This document shows, in pieces, positions 6,012-13,312 of a stretch of 14,462 bases of DNA (position 1 is the stretch's first letter; each line of letters begins with the position of its first letter). The DNA lies in assembly GCA_031265345.1 (NCBI GenBank), contig JAISCU010000250.1, positions 1 to 14,462 on the forward strand, in the 5' to 3' direction. Made by a program: the position numbers and the translations under genes. The notes beneath the pieces were generated by a model that saw only the letters and a list, made by a program, of their open reading frames with translations, was not told the origin of the DNA and did no database searches. The stretch comes from Bifidobacteriaceae bacterium. GTDB taxonomy: Bacteria; Actinomycetota; Actinomycetes; Actinomycetales; WQXJ01.

Positions 6012-7466
6012 CGATCCGCCCGCGGCTTGATCCAGTTCCTCGGCCAGGCCCTCGGAGACGCGGGCTCGCAGGCGCGTGCCGGTCCCCTCGTAGGTCTGGC
6101 TCAGAATCTCGCCCTGGCGATGGGCCCGCGAGACCAGGTCGCCGCGCGTGAACGGCACCACAAGGTCGACCTCGACGGGAGGGGTGGGAAGGGAACGCTC
6201 GAGAGCGGCCCTCAAGTCATCCAGACCGGCGCCGGTACGCGAGGACACGGCCACCGAGCCGGGGTAAGCGGACAACAAGGTGCGCAACTCGGCCGGGTCG
6301 GCGGCATCGGACTTGGTGAAGACGATGAGCTCGCGGCCAGCCGGCGACGGGCCGCCGATCTCCGTCAGAGTCTGGCGCACGGCCTCGATCTGGCGCTCGG
6401 CATCAGGCGCCGACGCGTCCACGACATGCGCCAGCACGTCCGCCGCGGCGGCCTCCTCGATGGTCGAAGCGAAGGCCTCGACCAGTTGGTGAGGCAAGCG
6501 ACGCACGAACCCGACCGTGTCGCTGACCGTGTAGACGCGCCCATCGGCGGTCCTCAAAGACCGCACGGTCGGGTCGAGGGTGGCGAAGAGCTGGTTGTCC
6601 ACCAGGACGTCGGCCCCGGTCAAGGCGTTCAGCAGGGAGGACTTCCCGGCGTTCGTGTAGCCGACGATCCCGACCGCCGGAGTCCCGGACCGCTCGCGCT
6701 GGGCTCTGCGCGCCACCCGGCCCGGCGCCATGGCCTTGATGTCGCGGCGCAACTTGGCCATGCGGGTGCGGATGCGGCGCCGGTCGAGTTCGATCTTGGT
6801 CTCGCCGGGGCCGCGGGAGCCGATCCCAGCCCCGCCCGCCACCTGGCCACCGGCCTGTCGCGACATCGACTCGCCCCAGCCGCGCAAGCGGGGCAGCAGG
6901 TATTCGAGTTGCGCCAACTCGACCTGAGCCCGCCCCTCCCGAGACTTGGCGTGGGAGGCGAAGATGTCAAGGATGACGGCGGTGCGATCGACCACTTTGA
7001 CTTTGACCACGTCCTCCAACGCGCGTCGCTGCGACGGGGCCAGTTCCGAATCGACCACGACGGTGTCGGCTTCGAGGTCCTTGACCAGCGCCGCCAGCTC
7101 CACCGCTTTGCCGGAGCCCAGGTAAGTCGCCGGGTCGGGGTGGTCGCGCGCTTGCAGCATGCCGTCCAGGACCTCCGAGCCGGCGGTCTGGGCCAGGGCC
7201 GACAGCTCCCGCAGCGAGTCCCCGGCCCGGGACTTGGACAGGTCGGGACCGTACAGCCCCACCAGCACCACCCGCTCGAGCCGGAGGCGGCGGTATTCGA
7301 CCTCGCTGACATCCTCGAGCTCGGTCGCCAGCCCCGCCACCCGTCGCAGAGCGGCCCGTTCCTCGCGCTCGAGTTGGTCCCGCTCGAGGCGGTCCCAGGC
7401 GCCGTCCGGACCGTCGACGGAATCGAGGGCCGTGCCCTCGCGCGAGTTCAACCAGGATTCAGTCAT
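5991..7466 (-). CDS. hflX: Ribosome-associated GTPase HflX
   Basis: HflX is a TRAFAC GTPase that binds the 50S subunit and splits stalled or heat-damaged ribosomes. The 491-residue protein has the N-terminal HflX domain (about 60-250) with the typical GSGK (117-120), DSELAPSQRR (139-148) and GAGIGSRGPGETKIELDRR stretch (213-230). The G domain has G1 GYTNAGKSSLL (269-279), G3 DTVGF (316-320), G4 TKSD (384-387, where NKxD is usual) and SSR (408-410) near G5. An acidic N-terminal extension of about 55 residues is usual in actinobacteria. ATG at 7466 has GAGG a few bases upstream and a TAATGT -10-like element. It is divergent from the methyltransferase by only 25 bp, so the two promoters must overlap. 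Synteny with lexA/dapF/miaA supports orthology. Confidence 0.96.
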   Translation of the reverse strand: MTESWLNSREGTALDSVDGPDGAWDRLERDQLEREERAALRRVAGLATELEDVSEVEYRRLRLERVVLVGLYGPDLSKSRAGDSLRELSALAQTAGSEVLDGMLQARDHPDPATYLGSGKAVELAALVKDLEADTVVVDSELAPSQRRALEDVVKVKVVDRTAVILDIFASHAKSREGRAQVELAQLEYLLPRLRGWGESMSRQAGGQVAGGAGIGSRGPGETKIELDRRRIRTRMAKLRRDIKAMAPGRVARRAQRERSGTPAVGIVGYTNAGKSSLLNALTGADVLVDNQLFATLDPTVRSLRTADGRVYTVSDTVGFVRRLPHQLVEAFASTIEEAAAADVLAHVVDASAPDAERQIEAVRQTLTEIGGPSPAGRELIVFTKSDAADPAELRTLLSAYPGSVAVSSRTGAGLDDLRAALERSLPTPPVEVDLVVPFTRGDLVSRAHRQGEILSQTYEGTGTRLRARVSEGLAEELDQAAGGSSSLDPR

Positions 7467-7491
7467 CGCGCCTCACATTACCCTTTTCCCT

Positions 7492-8103
7492 GTGCCGCAT
7501 TACTTTTCACCCGGTCATCCGGTCGAGCTGGACGAGCTCCGCGAGTTCGAGATCGCCCTGCCCGGCGGCGCCGCGAGCGTGGTCAGCGCGCCCGGAGTCT
7601 TCTCGGCCCGTCGCCTCGACCTGGGCGCGGCGGTGCTGCTGCGGACGGAGTCCCGGATTGCCGATGCCGTGCCTCGAGCCGGCCACCTCCTCGACTTGGG
7701 CTGTGGCTGGGGCCCGCTCGCCTTGGCTTTGGCCCGGTTGGCGCCGGAGGCGACGGTTTGGGCGGTTGACGTCAATCCCCGCGCCCTCGCTTTGACGGCG
7801 CTGAACGCCGAGCGCCTCGGTCTGGACAACATCCGGACCGCCTTGCCCGATGCCGTGCCGCCGGGTATCGAGTTCGCCTCGGCTTGGTCGAATCCCCCGA
7901 TCCGCGTCGGCAAGGACGCGTTGCACCAGATGTTGCGTCGCTGGTTGGATCGCCTGGGACCGGGCGCCCATGCGGACCTGGTGACCCAAAAGCACCTCGG
8001 CGCCGATTCCCTGATCCGCTGGCTGGACGGCCAACCCGGCTGGACGGCCCGCAAGCTGGCCAGCGCCAAAGGCTACCGCGTGATCCGGGCCGCCCGCGCG
8101 TAG
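7492..8103 (+). CDS. Class I SAM-dependent methyltransferase, RsmC/RlmG-like
   Basis: A 203-residue Rossmann-fold methyltransferase, about the size of a single-domain RsmC-like enzyme. Motif I is LLDLGCGWGPLALAL (66-80), followed by the acidic residue of motif II in WAVDVNP (90-96) and motif IV SNPPIRVGKDALHQ (133-146). The NPPIR..K signature is characteristic of guanine-N2 rRNA methyltransferases such as RsmC and RlmG, so the likely substrate is ribosomal RNA, in line with its neighbour hflX. The exact base is not determinable here. The GTG at 7492 precedes PHYFSPGHP, a start typical of the actinobacterial family. No Shine-Dalgarno is present, and TACCCT lies 7 bp upstream, so a leaderless start is possible. 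The open frame extends further left only as a shadow of hflX. Confidence 0.88.
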   Translation: MPHYFSPGHPVELDELREFEIALPGGAASVVSAPGVFSARRLDLGAAVLLRTESRIADAVPRAGHLLDLGCGWGPLALALARLAPEATVWAVDVNPRALALTALNAERLGLDNIRTALPDAVPPGIEFASAWSNPPIRVGKDALHQMLRRWLDRLGPGAHADLVTQKHLGADSLIRWLDGQPGWTARKLASAKGYRVIRAARA

Positions 8104-8126
8104 CCGCCCCGATTACGATCGAGAAA

Positions 8127-8144
8127 TGGTACATATTTGTACCA
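8127..8144. promoter_or_regulatory. Operator-like perfect inverted repeat upstream of abiE
   Basis: TGGTACA (8127-8133), TATT, TGTACCA (8138-8144) is a perfect 7-bp inverted repeat with a 4-bp centre, 22 bp before the abiEi start. AbiEi antitoxins repress their own operon by binding inverted repeats in the promoter, so this is the expected operator. Around it the DNA is AT-rich, unlike the GC-rich neighbourhood. A looser AATA/TATT repeat lies just downstream (8144-8159). Confidence 0.7.
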
Positions 8145-8152
8145 ATATTCAC

Positions 8153-8158
8153 TAGTAT
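8153..8158 (+). promoter_or_regulatory. Putative -10 element of the abiE operon (leaderless)
   Basis: TAGTAT lies 7 bp before the GTG at 8166, which lacks a Shine-Dalgarno sequence. A -35 at the normal distance would fall in 8130-8135, inside the inverted repeat, so repressor binding would occlude polymerase. The -35 sequence itself (TACATA) is poor. Confidence 0.45.
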
Positions 8159-8165
8159 TGCACTT

Positions 8166-8699
8166 GTGAAGCTGGAGGAGTCACTATCCCGCTTGGTCGC
8201 ATGGGACCGGCGCGGGAAATACGTGTACCTGAAGCGCGACCTGGCCAAAGTGTTGGAGGAAACCGGGAACACCCTCAACCAGACCATCAAACGTCTCGCG
8301 GCCAAAGGGGTGCTTGAACGCGGCGCGCAAGGCGTCTACGTCTTCGCGCACAGTTCTCGGATTGGGGCAACAACCTTGGAGGACGTGGCGCTCGCCCTGC
8401 GGCGGGGCGAATATGTCTTCGAATCCCTGGAATCGGCGCTCTCGCAATGGGGCGCGATCTCGCAGATCCCAGTCGACCGGCTCACATTGATGACCACCGG
8501 CGCCAAAGGGACTTTCGTCACCCCTTACGGGGTCATCGAGTTCACCCACACGTCTGCTCCAGCGGCGGAAATCCGAGCCAGCACGCTGGAACGCCCCGAC
8601 CATCCGATCCCGATTGCCACCAATGACTACGCGACCAAGAACATGCGACGCGCCCACCGGAACCTAGATCTGGTCCATGAAGGAGGAACACATGCCTGA
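8166..8699 (+). CDS. abiEi: AbiEi-family type IV antitoxin and autorepressor
   Basis: This 177-residue protein is the likely antitoxin of an AbiE-type type IV system, in which the antitoxin does not bind the toxin but counters its effect and represses the operon. The N-terminal winged helix (about 5-62) reads YVYLKRDLAKVLEETGNTLN, then IKRLAAKGVLERGAQGVYVF, a typical AbiEi/DUF6088 layout. The C-terminal part (about 68-130) has YVFESLESALSQWGAISQIP and LTLMTTGAKGTFVTPYGVIEF, matching the AbiEi family's second domain. GTG 8166 is the first in-frame start after the operator. The gene overlaps the next by 8 bp, and the next gene's Shine-Dalgarno (AGGAGGA) lies within its 3' end, so translation is coupled. 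The family call is strong; the symbol follows family usage and is not proof of phage defence. Confidence 0.88.
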   Translation: MKLEESLSRLVAWDRRGKYVYLKRDLAKVLEETGNTLNQTIKRLAAKGVLERGAQGVYVFAHSSRIGATTLEDVALALRRGEYVFESLESALSQWGAISQIPVDRLTLMTTGAKGTFVTPYGVIEFTHTSAPAAEIRASTLERPDHPIPIATNDYATKNMRRAHRNLDLVHEGGTHA

Positions 8700-9618
8700 C
8701 GCCCGGCCCAGCTTCCGGGAACTCGCGCTCTCGCTGGCCAGCCAACAGAACCGGACGACGATTCTGCCAGTCATCGAGAAGGAATTGCTGCACTATGAAA
8801 TCCTCGACACGATGGATGAAGCAGGCTACCTCGAGCGGCTGGCCTTCCAGGGGGGCACCTGCCTCCGCCTCGCCTACGGCTCCGAACGCTACAGCGAGGA
8901 CCTGGACTTCTGCGCTGGTCCCACTTTCGCCTCGACGGACTTCGAGGCTCTGGCGGGTTTGCTCACGGCTGCTCTGACCCGCCGTTACGACCTCGAAGTC
9001 GAGGTCGATTCACCCGCATCACCCGAACCCGCGGGCGTCGGTGTGGCCGTCACGACATGGAGGATCAGGGTGGTGACCGCGCCACGACGCCGCGACTTGC
9101 CCAAGCAACGGATTTCGATCCAGGTGGCCAACGCGCCAGCCCACTCCCGGGTCGTGAACGCCCTGCGGACGCGCCATCCCGGGCTGCCATCGTCCTACGC
9201 CGACGTCTTGTTGATCTGTGAATCGCTGGAGGAGATCTGCGCTGACAAGCTCAAGGCGTTCGTAACGTCAAGGTTCATCCGCTATCGCGATCTGTGGGAC
9301 TTGCGTTGGATCTCGACTCGACCTGGCTTCGACGCCGGTCAATTGCCGATGCTTCTTCATCACAAGATTTTGGATTACGACGCCGCTCGGCTCTTCGAGG
9401 ACAATCAAGGCCGGCTCCAGCGACTGGCGGAAATAGTCGAAGAGCCCGCCTTTGTGGACCAGTTGACTCGTTTCCTGCCCGCGCAAACGGTCACCCAGAC
9501 CATCGGCCGCCCAGTTTTCCGAGCGCACATCGCAGAGCGGGTCCGCGCGCTGTATGACCAGGCAGGCGTGCGATCGAATGGCGGCCTCCCCGGACCTGGC
9601 GCCGAGCCGCCGGGATAG
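8692..9618 (+). CDS. abiEii: AbiEii/AbiGii-family nucleotidyltransferase toxin
   Basis: A 308-residue DNA-polymerase-beta-like nucleotidyltransferase, the toxin of the AbiE pair. Family members stop growth by nucleotide transfer; M. tuberculosis MenT relatives modify tRNA acceptor ends. Visible motifs are FQGGTCLRLAYGSERYSEDLDF (52-73, the GSxxRxSEDLDF active site with the acidic pair D70/D72), KQRISIQVA (138-146), EEICADKLKAF (180-190, the invariant Lys region) and RYRDLWDL (197-204). The start is ATG 8692 because AGGAGG sits about 6 bases upstream; the in-frame ATG at 8677 would place that sequence inside the coding region. It overlaps abiEi by 8 bp. The last 15 residues are Gly/Pro-rich and untypical. 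All catalytic motifs are present, so the enzyme is predicted active. Confidence 0.9.
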   Translation: MPDARPSFRELALSLASQQNRTTILPVIEKELLHYEILDTMDEAGYLERLAFQGGTCLRLAYGSERYSEDLDFCAGPTFASTDFEALAGLLTAALTRRYDLEVEVDSPASPEPAGVGVAVTTWRIRVVTAPRRRDLPKQRISIQVANAPAHSRVVNALRTRHPGLPSSYADVLLICESLEEICADKLKAFVTSRFIRYRDLWDLRWISTRPGFDAGQLPMLLHHKILDYDAARLFEDNQGRLQRLAEIVEEPAFVDQLTRFLPAQTVTQTIGRPVFRAHIAERVRALYDQAGVRSNGGLPGPGAEPPG

Positions 9619-9623
9619 GCGGC
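9606..9623. terminator. Short GC hairpin at the abiEii stop
   Basis: GCCGCC (9606-9611) can pair with GGCGGC (9618-9623), overlapping the abiEii TAG stop. The 82 bp between abiEii and the convergent gene hold no ORF. There is no U-tract, so terminator function is uncertain. Confidence 0.3.
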
Positions 9624-9700
9624 GGCCGCCGGACGGCATCGTGCGCCAAGTGCGAGAATCTGGTGACGAACCGTGCGCGAGGACCCGGCCCGAACGCCGG

Positions 9701-11152
9701 TCAGGCCTTCACTGGAGCGACAAGCACGGCTCGGGCCAGTTCGCGGCCGCCCGCGCCGGGCGTGATCGTGTAGCCCTCGGTCCAGCCGCCAGCCTCGATC
9801 AACGCGCCAGTGGTCATGAGGAACGCCCGCGCCCAACCAGCTATCGCCCGAACGTCCGGACCCTTCAACGGCTCGCCGCTGGACAAGCGCCAGCCGATCC
9901 CGCCCGCCCATTCGGCGATCGCGTCCCAGAACTCGTCCTCGTCCCACTCGTCTGCGAACGCCAAGCCCAGCGCGACCAGAGCCGTTAAGACCTGGTCGAT
10001 TCGCTCGGGTCCTTTGTTGGCCAGGCGGCGGATCATGAAGCGGAGCAACACCACCGGGTCGCTGGCCGCCTTGGCCGCGTCGCGGGTGACGTGCAGCACA
10101 CCGCGCGTCTTGCGCAGCAGCCCCAATTCCTGGGCTGACATGCGGAGCGCGGCCACTGGCCCCGAGTCGCCCTCGCGGACCTGACGGCCCTCAAGAAGCT
10201 CCTCGTTGAAGCCGAGCTCGACGTAGGCTTCACGAACCACGGCTGGCGGCAGATAGCCCGCCTTCGTCAAAGCCAGGCCGTTGTCGCCTATCCGTCCCAG
10301 CAACCACCGGTAATGGCGCGTCATCCGGTCGAGCACGTCCGGCGCGATGTCCCCCAGATTATCAACCTGACCAGGGTCGGCGCAGGACAAGAAGGCGGGG
10401 TCGATCTCGAATTGCCGCGCCAACCACATCCGCTGCCCCCAGGCCAGTGGCTGCATCAGCTTGTCGAACAAGGTGGGCGCCTCGGCCCGGTTCTCGAACT
10501 CGCGCTGGTAGGCGTCCAGAGCGCCAGCCTGCGCCAATCTCTTGCTCGCAGCTTCCCGGTCGAACCGCTCGGGATGGATAAGTCCGTCCGGGCTGATTGA
10601 TCCGGCGGCCCACATCTTCAGGCGGACACGATCCGGGTTGGCCGGGTCGGCCACCGCGTCGACCAGCTGGCACCAACCGGGCAAGCCGCCGGAGTCCTCC
10701 TGCGGGCACAGGCCGCCGCCTTCGACGATCTCCCCGATCCACCCCGGCCCCGGTTCCGCCGCGCCATCCGCGACCCATTCGACGGCATGGACCCAGCCGT
10801 CGCCAAAGTCGTACTCGTAGTAGAGGGGCGGGCTTCCTTCCCGCAACAGCTCCCCCACCGAGGTCGCGTCCTCGTCGTCCGGCTCGTCGCCCTCGGACCA
10901 GGCGAAGCCGGGGATCGTCAGGTCCTCCCAGCGGCGCGCATCGTCGGCTCGCGGCCAGGCATACGGCTCAGCGGTGGTGAAAGCGTGCAGGTGCGAGTCG
11001 GTCCAGCCCATCACGCACTGCAAGACCCGGTGCAGCTGGCCCAGCCTGGCGGACCGCGGCACTTCGAACAATCGCCAGACCTCGGGATCGCTGCCAATCA
11101 AGCGGACACGAAGACGGACCTTCCGGGCGACCCGGCTGGGAGATTCAGGCAC
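9701..11152 (-). CDS. Plasmid pRiA4b ORF-3-family protein
   Basis: A 483-residue protein whose N-terminal part (about 10-170) is a pRiA4b ORF-3 (PF07929-type) domain: VRLRVRLIGSDPEVWRLFEV, LGQLHRVLQCVMGWTDSHLHAF (38-58), YYEYDFGDGWVHAVEW (111-126) and GGGLCPQEDSGGLPGW (145-160), the family's landmark motifs. The remaining roughly 300 residues form an alpha-rich C-terminal region found in long members of this group, with no catalytic motif I can name. Biochemical function is unknown; members occur on plasmids, in IS1096-like elements and in genomic islands. The GTG start (11152) has only a weak GGCAGG upstream. It lies 48 bp after dapF on the same strand, so it may be cotranscribed, and is convergent with abiEii. 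I would treat it as part of the inserted accessory segment. The stop is supported by the convergent gap. Confidence 0.8.
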   Translation of the reverse strand: MPESPSRVARKVRLRVRLIGSDPEVWRLFEVPRSARLGQLHRVLQCVMGWTDSHLHAFTTAEPYAWPRADDARRWEDLTIPGFAWSEGDEPDDEDATSVGELLREGSPPLYYEYDFGDGWVHAVEWVADGAAEPGPGWIGEIVEGGGLCPQEDSGGLPGWCQLVDAVADPANPDRVRLKMWAAGSISPDGLIHPERFDREAASKRLAQAGALDAYQREFENRAEAPTLFDKLMQPLAWGQRMWLARQFEIDPAFLSCADPGQVDNLGDIAPDVLDRMTRHYRWLLGRIGDNGLALTKAGYLPPAVVREAYVELGFNEELLEGRQVREGDSGPVAALRMSAQELGLLRKTRGVLHVTRDAAKAASDPVVLLRFMIRRLANKGPERIDQVLTALVALGLAFADEWDEDEFWDAIAEWAGGIGWRLSSGEPLKGPDVRAIAGWARAFLMTTGALIEAGGWTEGYTITPGAGGRELARAVLVAPVKA

Positions 11153-11200
11153 CGTCCAAGCCTGCCACGTCCGAATGGCCGCGCGTGCCAGACGGTCGCC

Positions 11201-12097
11201 TCACGCGCGCTCCGCCAGTGTCTCGCCCCGCGCGACCAACGCCGCCGGTCCCGTCAACTCCACCACGTCATCGGCCATGCGGACCTTGAGCGTGCCGCCC
11301 GGCAACCGAACGGACCAGGTGGTGGGACCGGCCGCGCCCGCCCAGGCCCAGGCCGCCAGGGCCGCCGCCGCCGCGCCGGTGCCACAGGACAGCGTCTCCC
11401 CGGAGCCGCGCTCGTAGACGCGCATCCGGATGACGCCGGCCTCGCGGTCCACCAGCGCGAATTCGACGTTGGCGCCCTCGGGCGGCGCCGGCACCAGCCG
11501 GGGGGCCTTGGTCAGGTCCACCGCCTCCAGTTCGGCCTCGCTGACGGAGGCCACGACATGCGGATTGCCCACATCGACCGAGAGGCCGCCGAGCGGTCGC
11601 TCCAGCCCCTCCACGAACACCTGCGCGTCGCAGCCCCTCCGGACGGCCCCCTGACCGCCGCAGAACCGCCAGACGCCGAGGTCCACCACGTAGTCCTGGT
11701 CCTCGAGCCGCACGGTCACCGCTCCGGCACGGGTGCCGATCTGGATGTCCTGGCCGTCCGACAGGTCGGCCAGCCCTTGGTCGAGCAGGAAGGCCACGAA
11801 CACCCGGATGCCGTTGCCGCACATCTCGGCCAGCGAGCCGTCCGCGTTGCGGTAGTCCATGAACCACTCGGCGCCCTCAGCGAGCGCGGCCGCGCCGTCT
11901 TCGAGCGCGGCCGCCCGGACCGCTCGAATGACGCCGTCGCCGCCAATGCCGAAATGCCGGTCCGCCAGCGCCACCGCCAGGTCCTTGGTCAGTGGGCGCT
12001 CGCCAGCCGGGTCGGCGTACAACACGAAATCATTGCCGGTGCCTTGGCCCTTTGTGAAGGCCAACCCCTCCGGCAAGGGGGTCATGTCAATAGGCAC
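11201..12097 (-). CDS. dapF: Diaminopimelate epimerase
   Basis: DapF converts LL- to meso-diaminopimelate for lysine and peptidoglycan synthesis, using two cysteines as acid and base. Both are present: Cys93 in [10 protein letters not shown] (91-100) and Cys238 in [10 protein letters not shown] (237-246). The N-terminal [16 protein letters not shown] (14-29) and the GNPH motif (177-180) also fit. Length (298) is normal. The start is GTG 12097; an ATG four codons later is the alternative. The GTG is favoured because TATGCT lies exactly 6 bp upstream (12104-12109), suggesting a leaderless transcript from the 34-bp miaA-dapF gap, in addition to readthrough from miaA. In relatives dapF is followed by hflX; here about 3.7 kb of other genes separate them. 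Confidence 0.95.
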   Translation of the reverse strand: MPIDMTPLPEGLAFTKGQGTGNDFVLYADPAGERPLTKDLAVALADRHFGIGGDGVIRAVRAAALEDGAAALAEGAEWFMDYRNADGSLAEMCGNGIRVFVAFLLDQGLADLSDGQDIQIGTRAGAVTVRLEDQDYVVDLGVWRFCGGQGAVRRGCDAQVFVEGLERPLGGLSVDVGNPHVVASVSEAELEAVDLTKAPRLVPAPPEGANVEFALVDREAGVIRMRVYERGSGETLSCGTGAAAAALAAWAWAGAAGPTTWSVRLPGGTLKVRMADDVVELTGPAALVARGETLAERA

Positions 12098-12103
12098 CCG
12101 GTC

Positions 12104-12109
12104 AGCATA
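12104..12109 (-). promoter_or_regulatory. Putative -10 element of dapF (leaderless)
   Basis: On the minus strand TATGCT is followed by six bases and the GTG start of dapF, which lacks a Shine-Dalgarno sequence. The -35 region is poor. This would be an internal promoter between miaA and dapF. Confidence 0.4.
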
Positions 12110-12131
12110 AGCGAAAGAGCCCGACTTTTCC

Positions 12132-13034
12132 TCATTCGAGCGCGGCCAGCGCTTGAGTGGTCAGGTCCGGCGCCCCGGCGTCGAGCCAGCGGATCCTCGG
12201 GTCGCGCCGGAACCACTTGAGCTGTCGCCGGGCCAAGCGCCTGGTCGCGAGCGCGATCTGGGCTTCGGCCTGGTCCAGGGTCAGCTTGCCGTCCAGCACA
12301 TCGAGGCCCTCCCGGTAGCCGATCGCCCGCGACGCCGTGCGTCCCCGCCTCAGCCCCTGGGATTCCAGTTGACGGACCTCGTCGATCAGCCCCGCGCGCA
12401 TCATCGCGGCCACCCGCGACTCGATGGCGCGGTCGAGTTCCGCCAGCCCGCGAGTCAGGCCGATCATCCGCAACGGTCGCCAGGCGGTCGGCTCGGGCAG
12501 GCGCGCAGCGAACGGACGGCCCGTCAGTTCGATTACTTCCAGCGCCCGGACCAAGCGGCGCAGATTGCCTGGATTGATCGCTTGGGCGGCCGCCGGGTCG
12601 CGTTCCGCCAGTTCCTGGTGCAGGTGCGCCGCCCCGCGCTCAGCCCCGACCGCTTCCCATTTGGCACGGATGGCGGGGTCTTGGCCGGGGAACTCGATCC
12701 GGTCCGTGACGGCCCTGATGTACAGTCCCGAGCCGCCCACCAGCAACGGCTGGCGCCCGCGCTCCCAGACGCCGCGGATGTCCGCGCGCGCGTCGCGTTG
12801 GTAGGCCGCCACCGACGCTTCGGCCGTCACGTCGAGCACGTCGAGTTGGTGATGCACAATGCCGCGCCGCCGGTCGGGCGGTGTCCGCGCGGTCCCGATC
12901 TCCATGCCCCGGTACAGGGCCATCGCGTCGCCGTTGACGATCTCCCCGCCCAGGCGTTCGGCCAGGTCCAACGCCAGTTCGGACTTGCCGGTGGCGGTCG
13001 GCCCGACGATCACGAACAATTCGGTGCCGCCCAA
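12132..13034 (-). CDS. miaA: tRNA dimethylallyltransferase
   Basis: MiaA transfers a dimethylallyl group to N6 of A37 in tRNAs reading UNN codons, the first step to ms2i6A. The 300-residue protein has the P-loop GPTATGKS (11-18), [16 protein letters not shown] (34-49, containing the catalytic-type Asp36; many homologues have DSMQ or DSAL here), HHQLDV (61-66), [10 protein letters not shown] (100-109), RRLVRALEV (159-167), [12 protein letters not shown] (231-242) and the Arg-rich [12 protein letters not shown] (267-278) tRNA-contact region. The start is TTG at 13034, with GGGACG about 8 bases upstream; no earlier ATG or GTG fits the family N-terminus. It heads the miaA-dapF pair. Its promoter must lie in or near the repeat element at 13061-13261. 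Confidence 0.95.
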   Translation of the reverse strand: MGGTELFVIVGPTATGKSELALDLAERLGGEIVNGDAMALYRGMEIGTARTPPDRRRGIVHHQLDVLDVTAEASVAAYQRDARADIRGVWERGRQPLLVGGSGLYIRAVTDRIEFPGQDPAIRAKWEAVGAERGAAHLHQELAERDPAAAQAINPGNLRRLVRALEVIELTGRPFAARLPEPTAWRPLRMIGLTRGLAELDRAIESRVAAMMRAGLIDEVRQLESQGLRRGRTASRAIGYREGLDVLDGKLTLDQAEAQIALATRRLARRQLKWFRRDPRIRWLDAGAPDLTTQALAALE

Positions 13035-13312
13035 GTCAACGTCCCGATTCGACCGGTGCCGAGTCCGACGATATTTGTCTTTTGCCGAGGCACCGTTTGC
13101 GCGACTCCGACGGAATTCGTCTTTGTCCGAGTATGCCGTCCGAGGGCAGGGTCGTGACCTGCGGATCTATGGCCCGCGATTGCGTTGATACTCGTGGAAA
13201 GACAAACAACGTGGGTCTCGCGAACAACCGATCCTGGCAAAAGACAAGAACCGTCGGACTCGCGGCGGACAGCCAGGGACACATCCCTTGTGCGACTACC
13301 GCGAACCGGCGC
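13035..13312. other. Non-coding region between Fe-S protein gene and miaA
   Basis: A 278-bp gap between two minus-strand genes. I see no convincing gene. Small ORFs crossing it on both strands repeatedly encode S/RPT..FVF, simply because the same DNA repeat is read several times. Most of it is taken up by the repeat element at 13061-13261. A small hairpin (AGGGA/TCCCT, 13275-13288) lies after the Fe-S gene stop. Confidence 0.7.
13061..13261. repeat. Composite inverted-repeat element made of four 26-bp repeats
   Basis: Four related 26-bp units are present: R1 13061-13086 and R2 13103-13128 in plus orientation, R3 13194-13219 and R4 13236-13261 in minus orientation. The common pattern is GAGTCCGACG, about five variable bases, TTGTCTTTTGCC. 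R1 and R2 start 42 bp apart, and R3 and R4 start exactly 42 bp apart. Both arms continue into GAGTAT (13129-13134; its complement at 13188-13193), so the arms are about 74 bp and form one imperfect inverted repeat around a 53-bp centre. The centre holds a hairpin (13146-13162). T-rich cores contrast with the GC-rich surroundings. It is not a CRISPR array, since orientations oppose and the 16-bp gaps are too short. Function unknown. Confidence 0.85.

Noticed and set aside
8677..8691. Start of abiEii at ATG 8677
   Set aside because: It would place the strong AGGAGG inside the coding sequence. ATG 8692 has that sequence at proper spacing.
9701..11152. IS1096-type insertion sequence
   Set aside because: The pRiA4b ORF-3 family occurs in such elements, but no transposase gene and no terminal inverted repeats are visible around this gene.
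13061..13261. CRISPR array
   Set aside because: Repeats are degenerate, only four, the gaps are 16 bp, and two units are inverted relative to the others. No cas gene is present.
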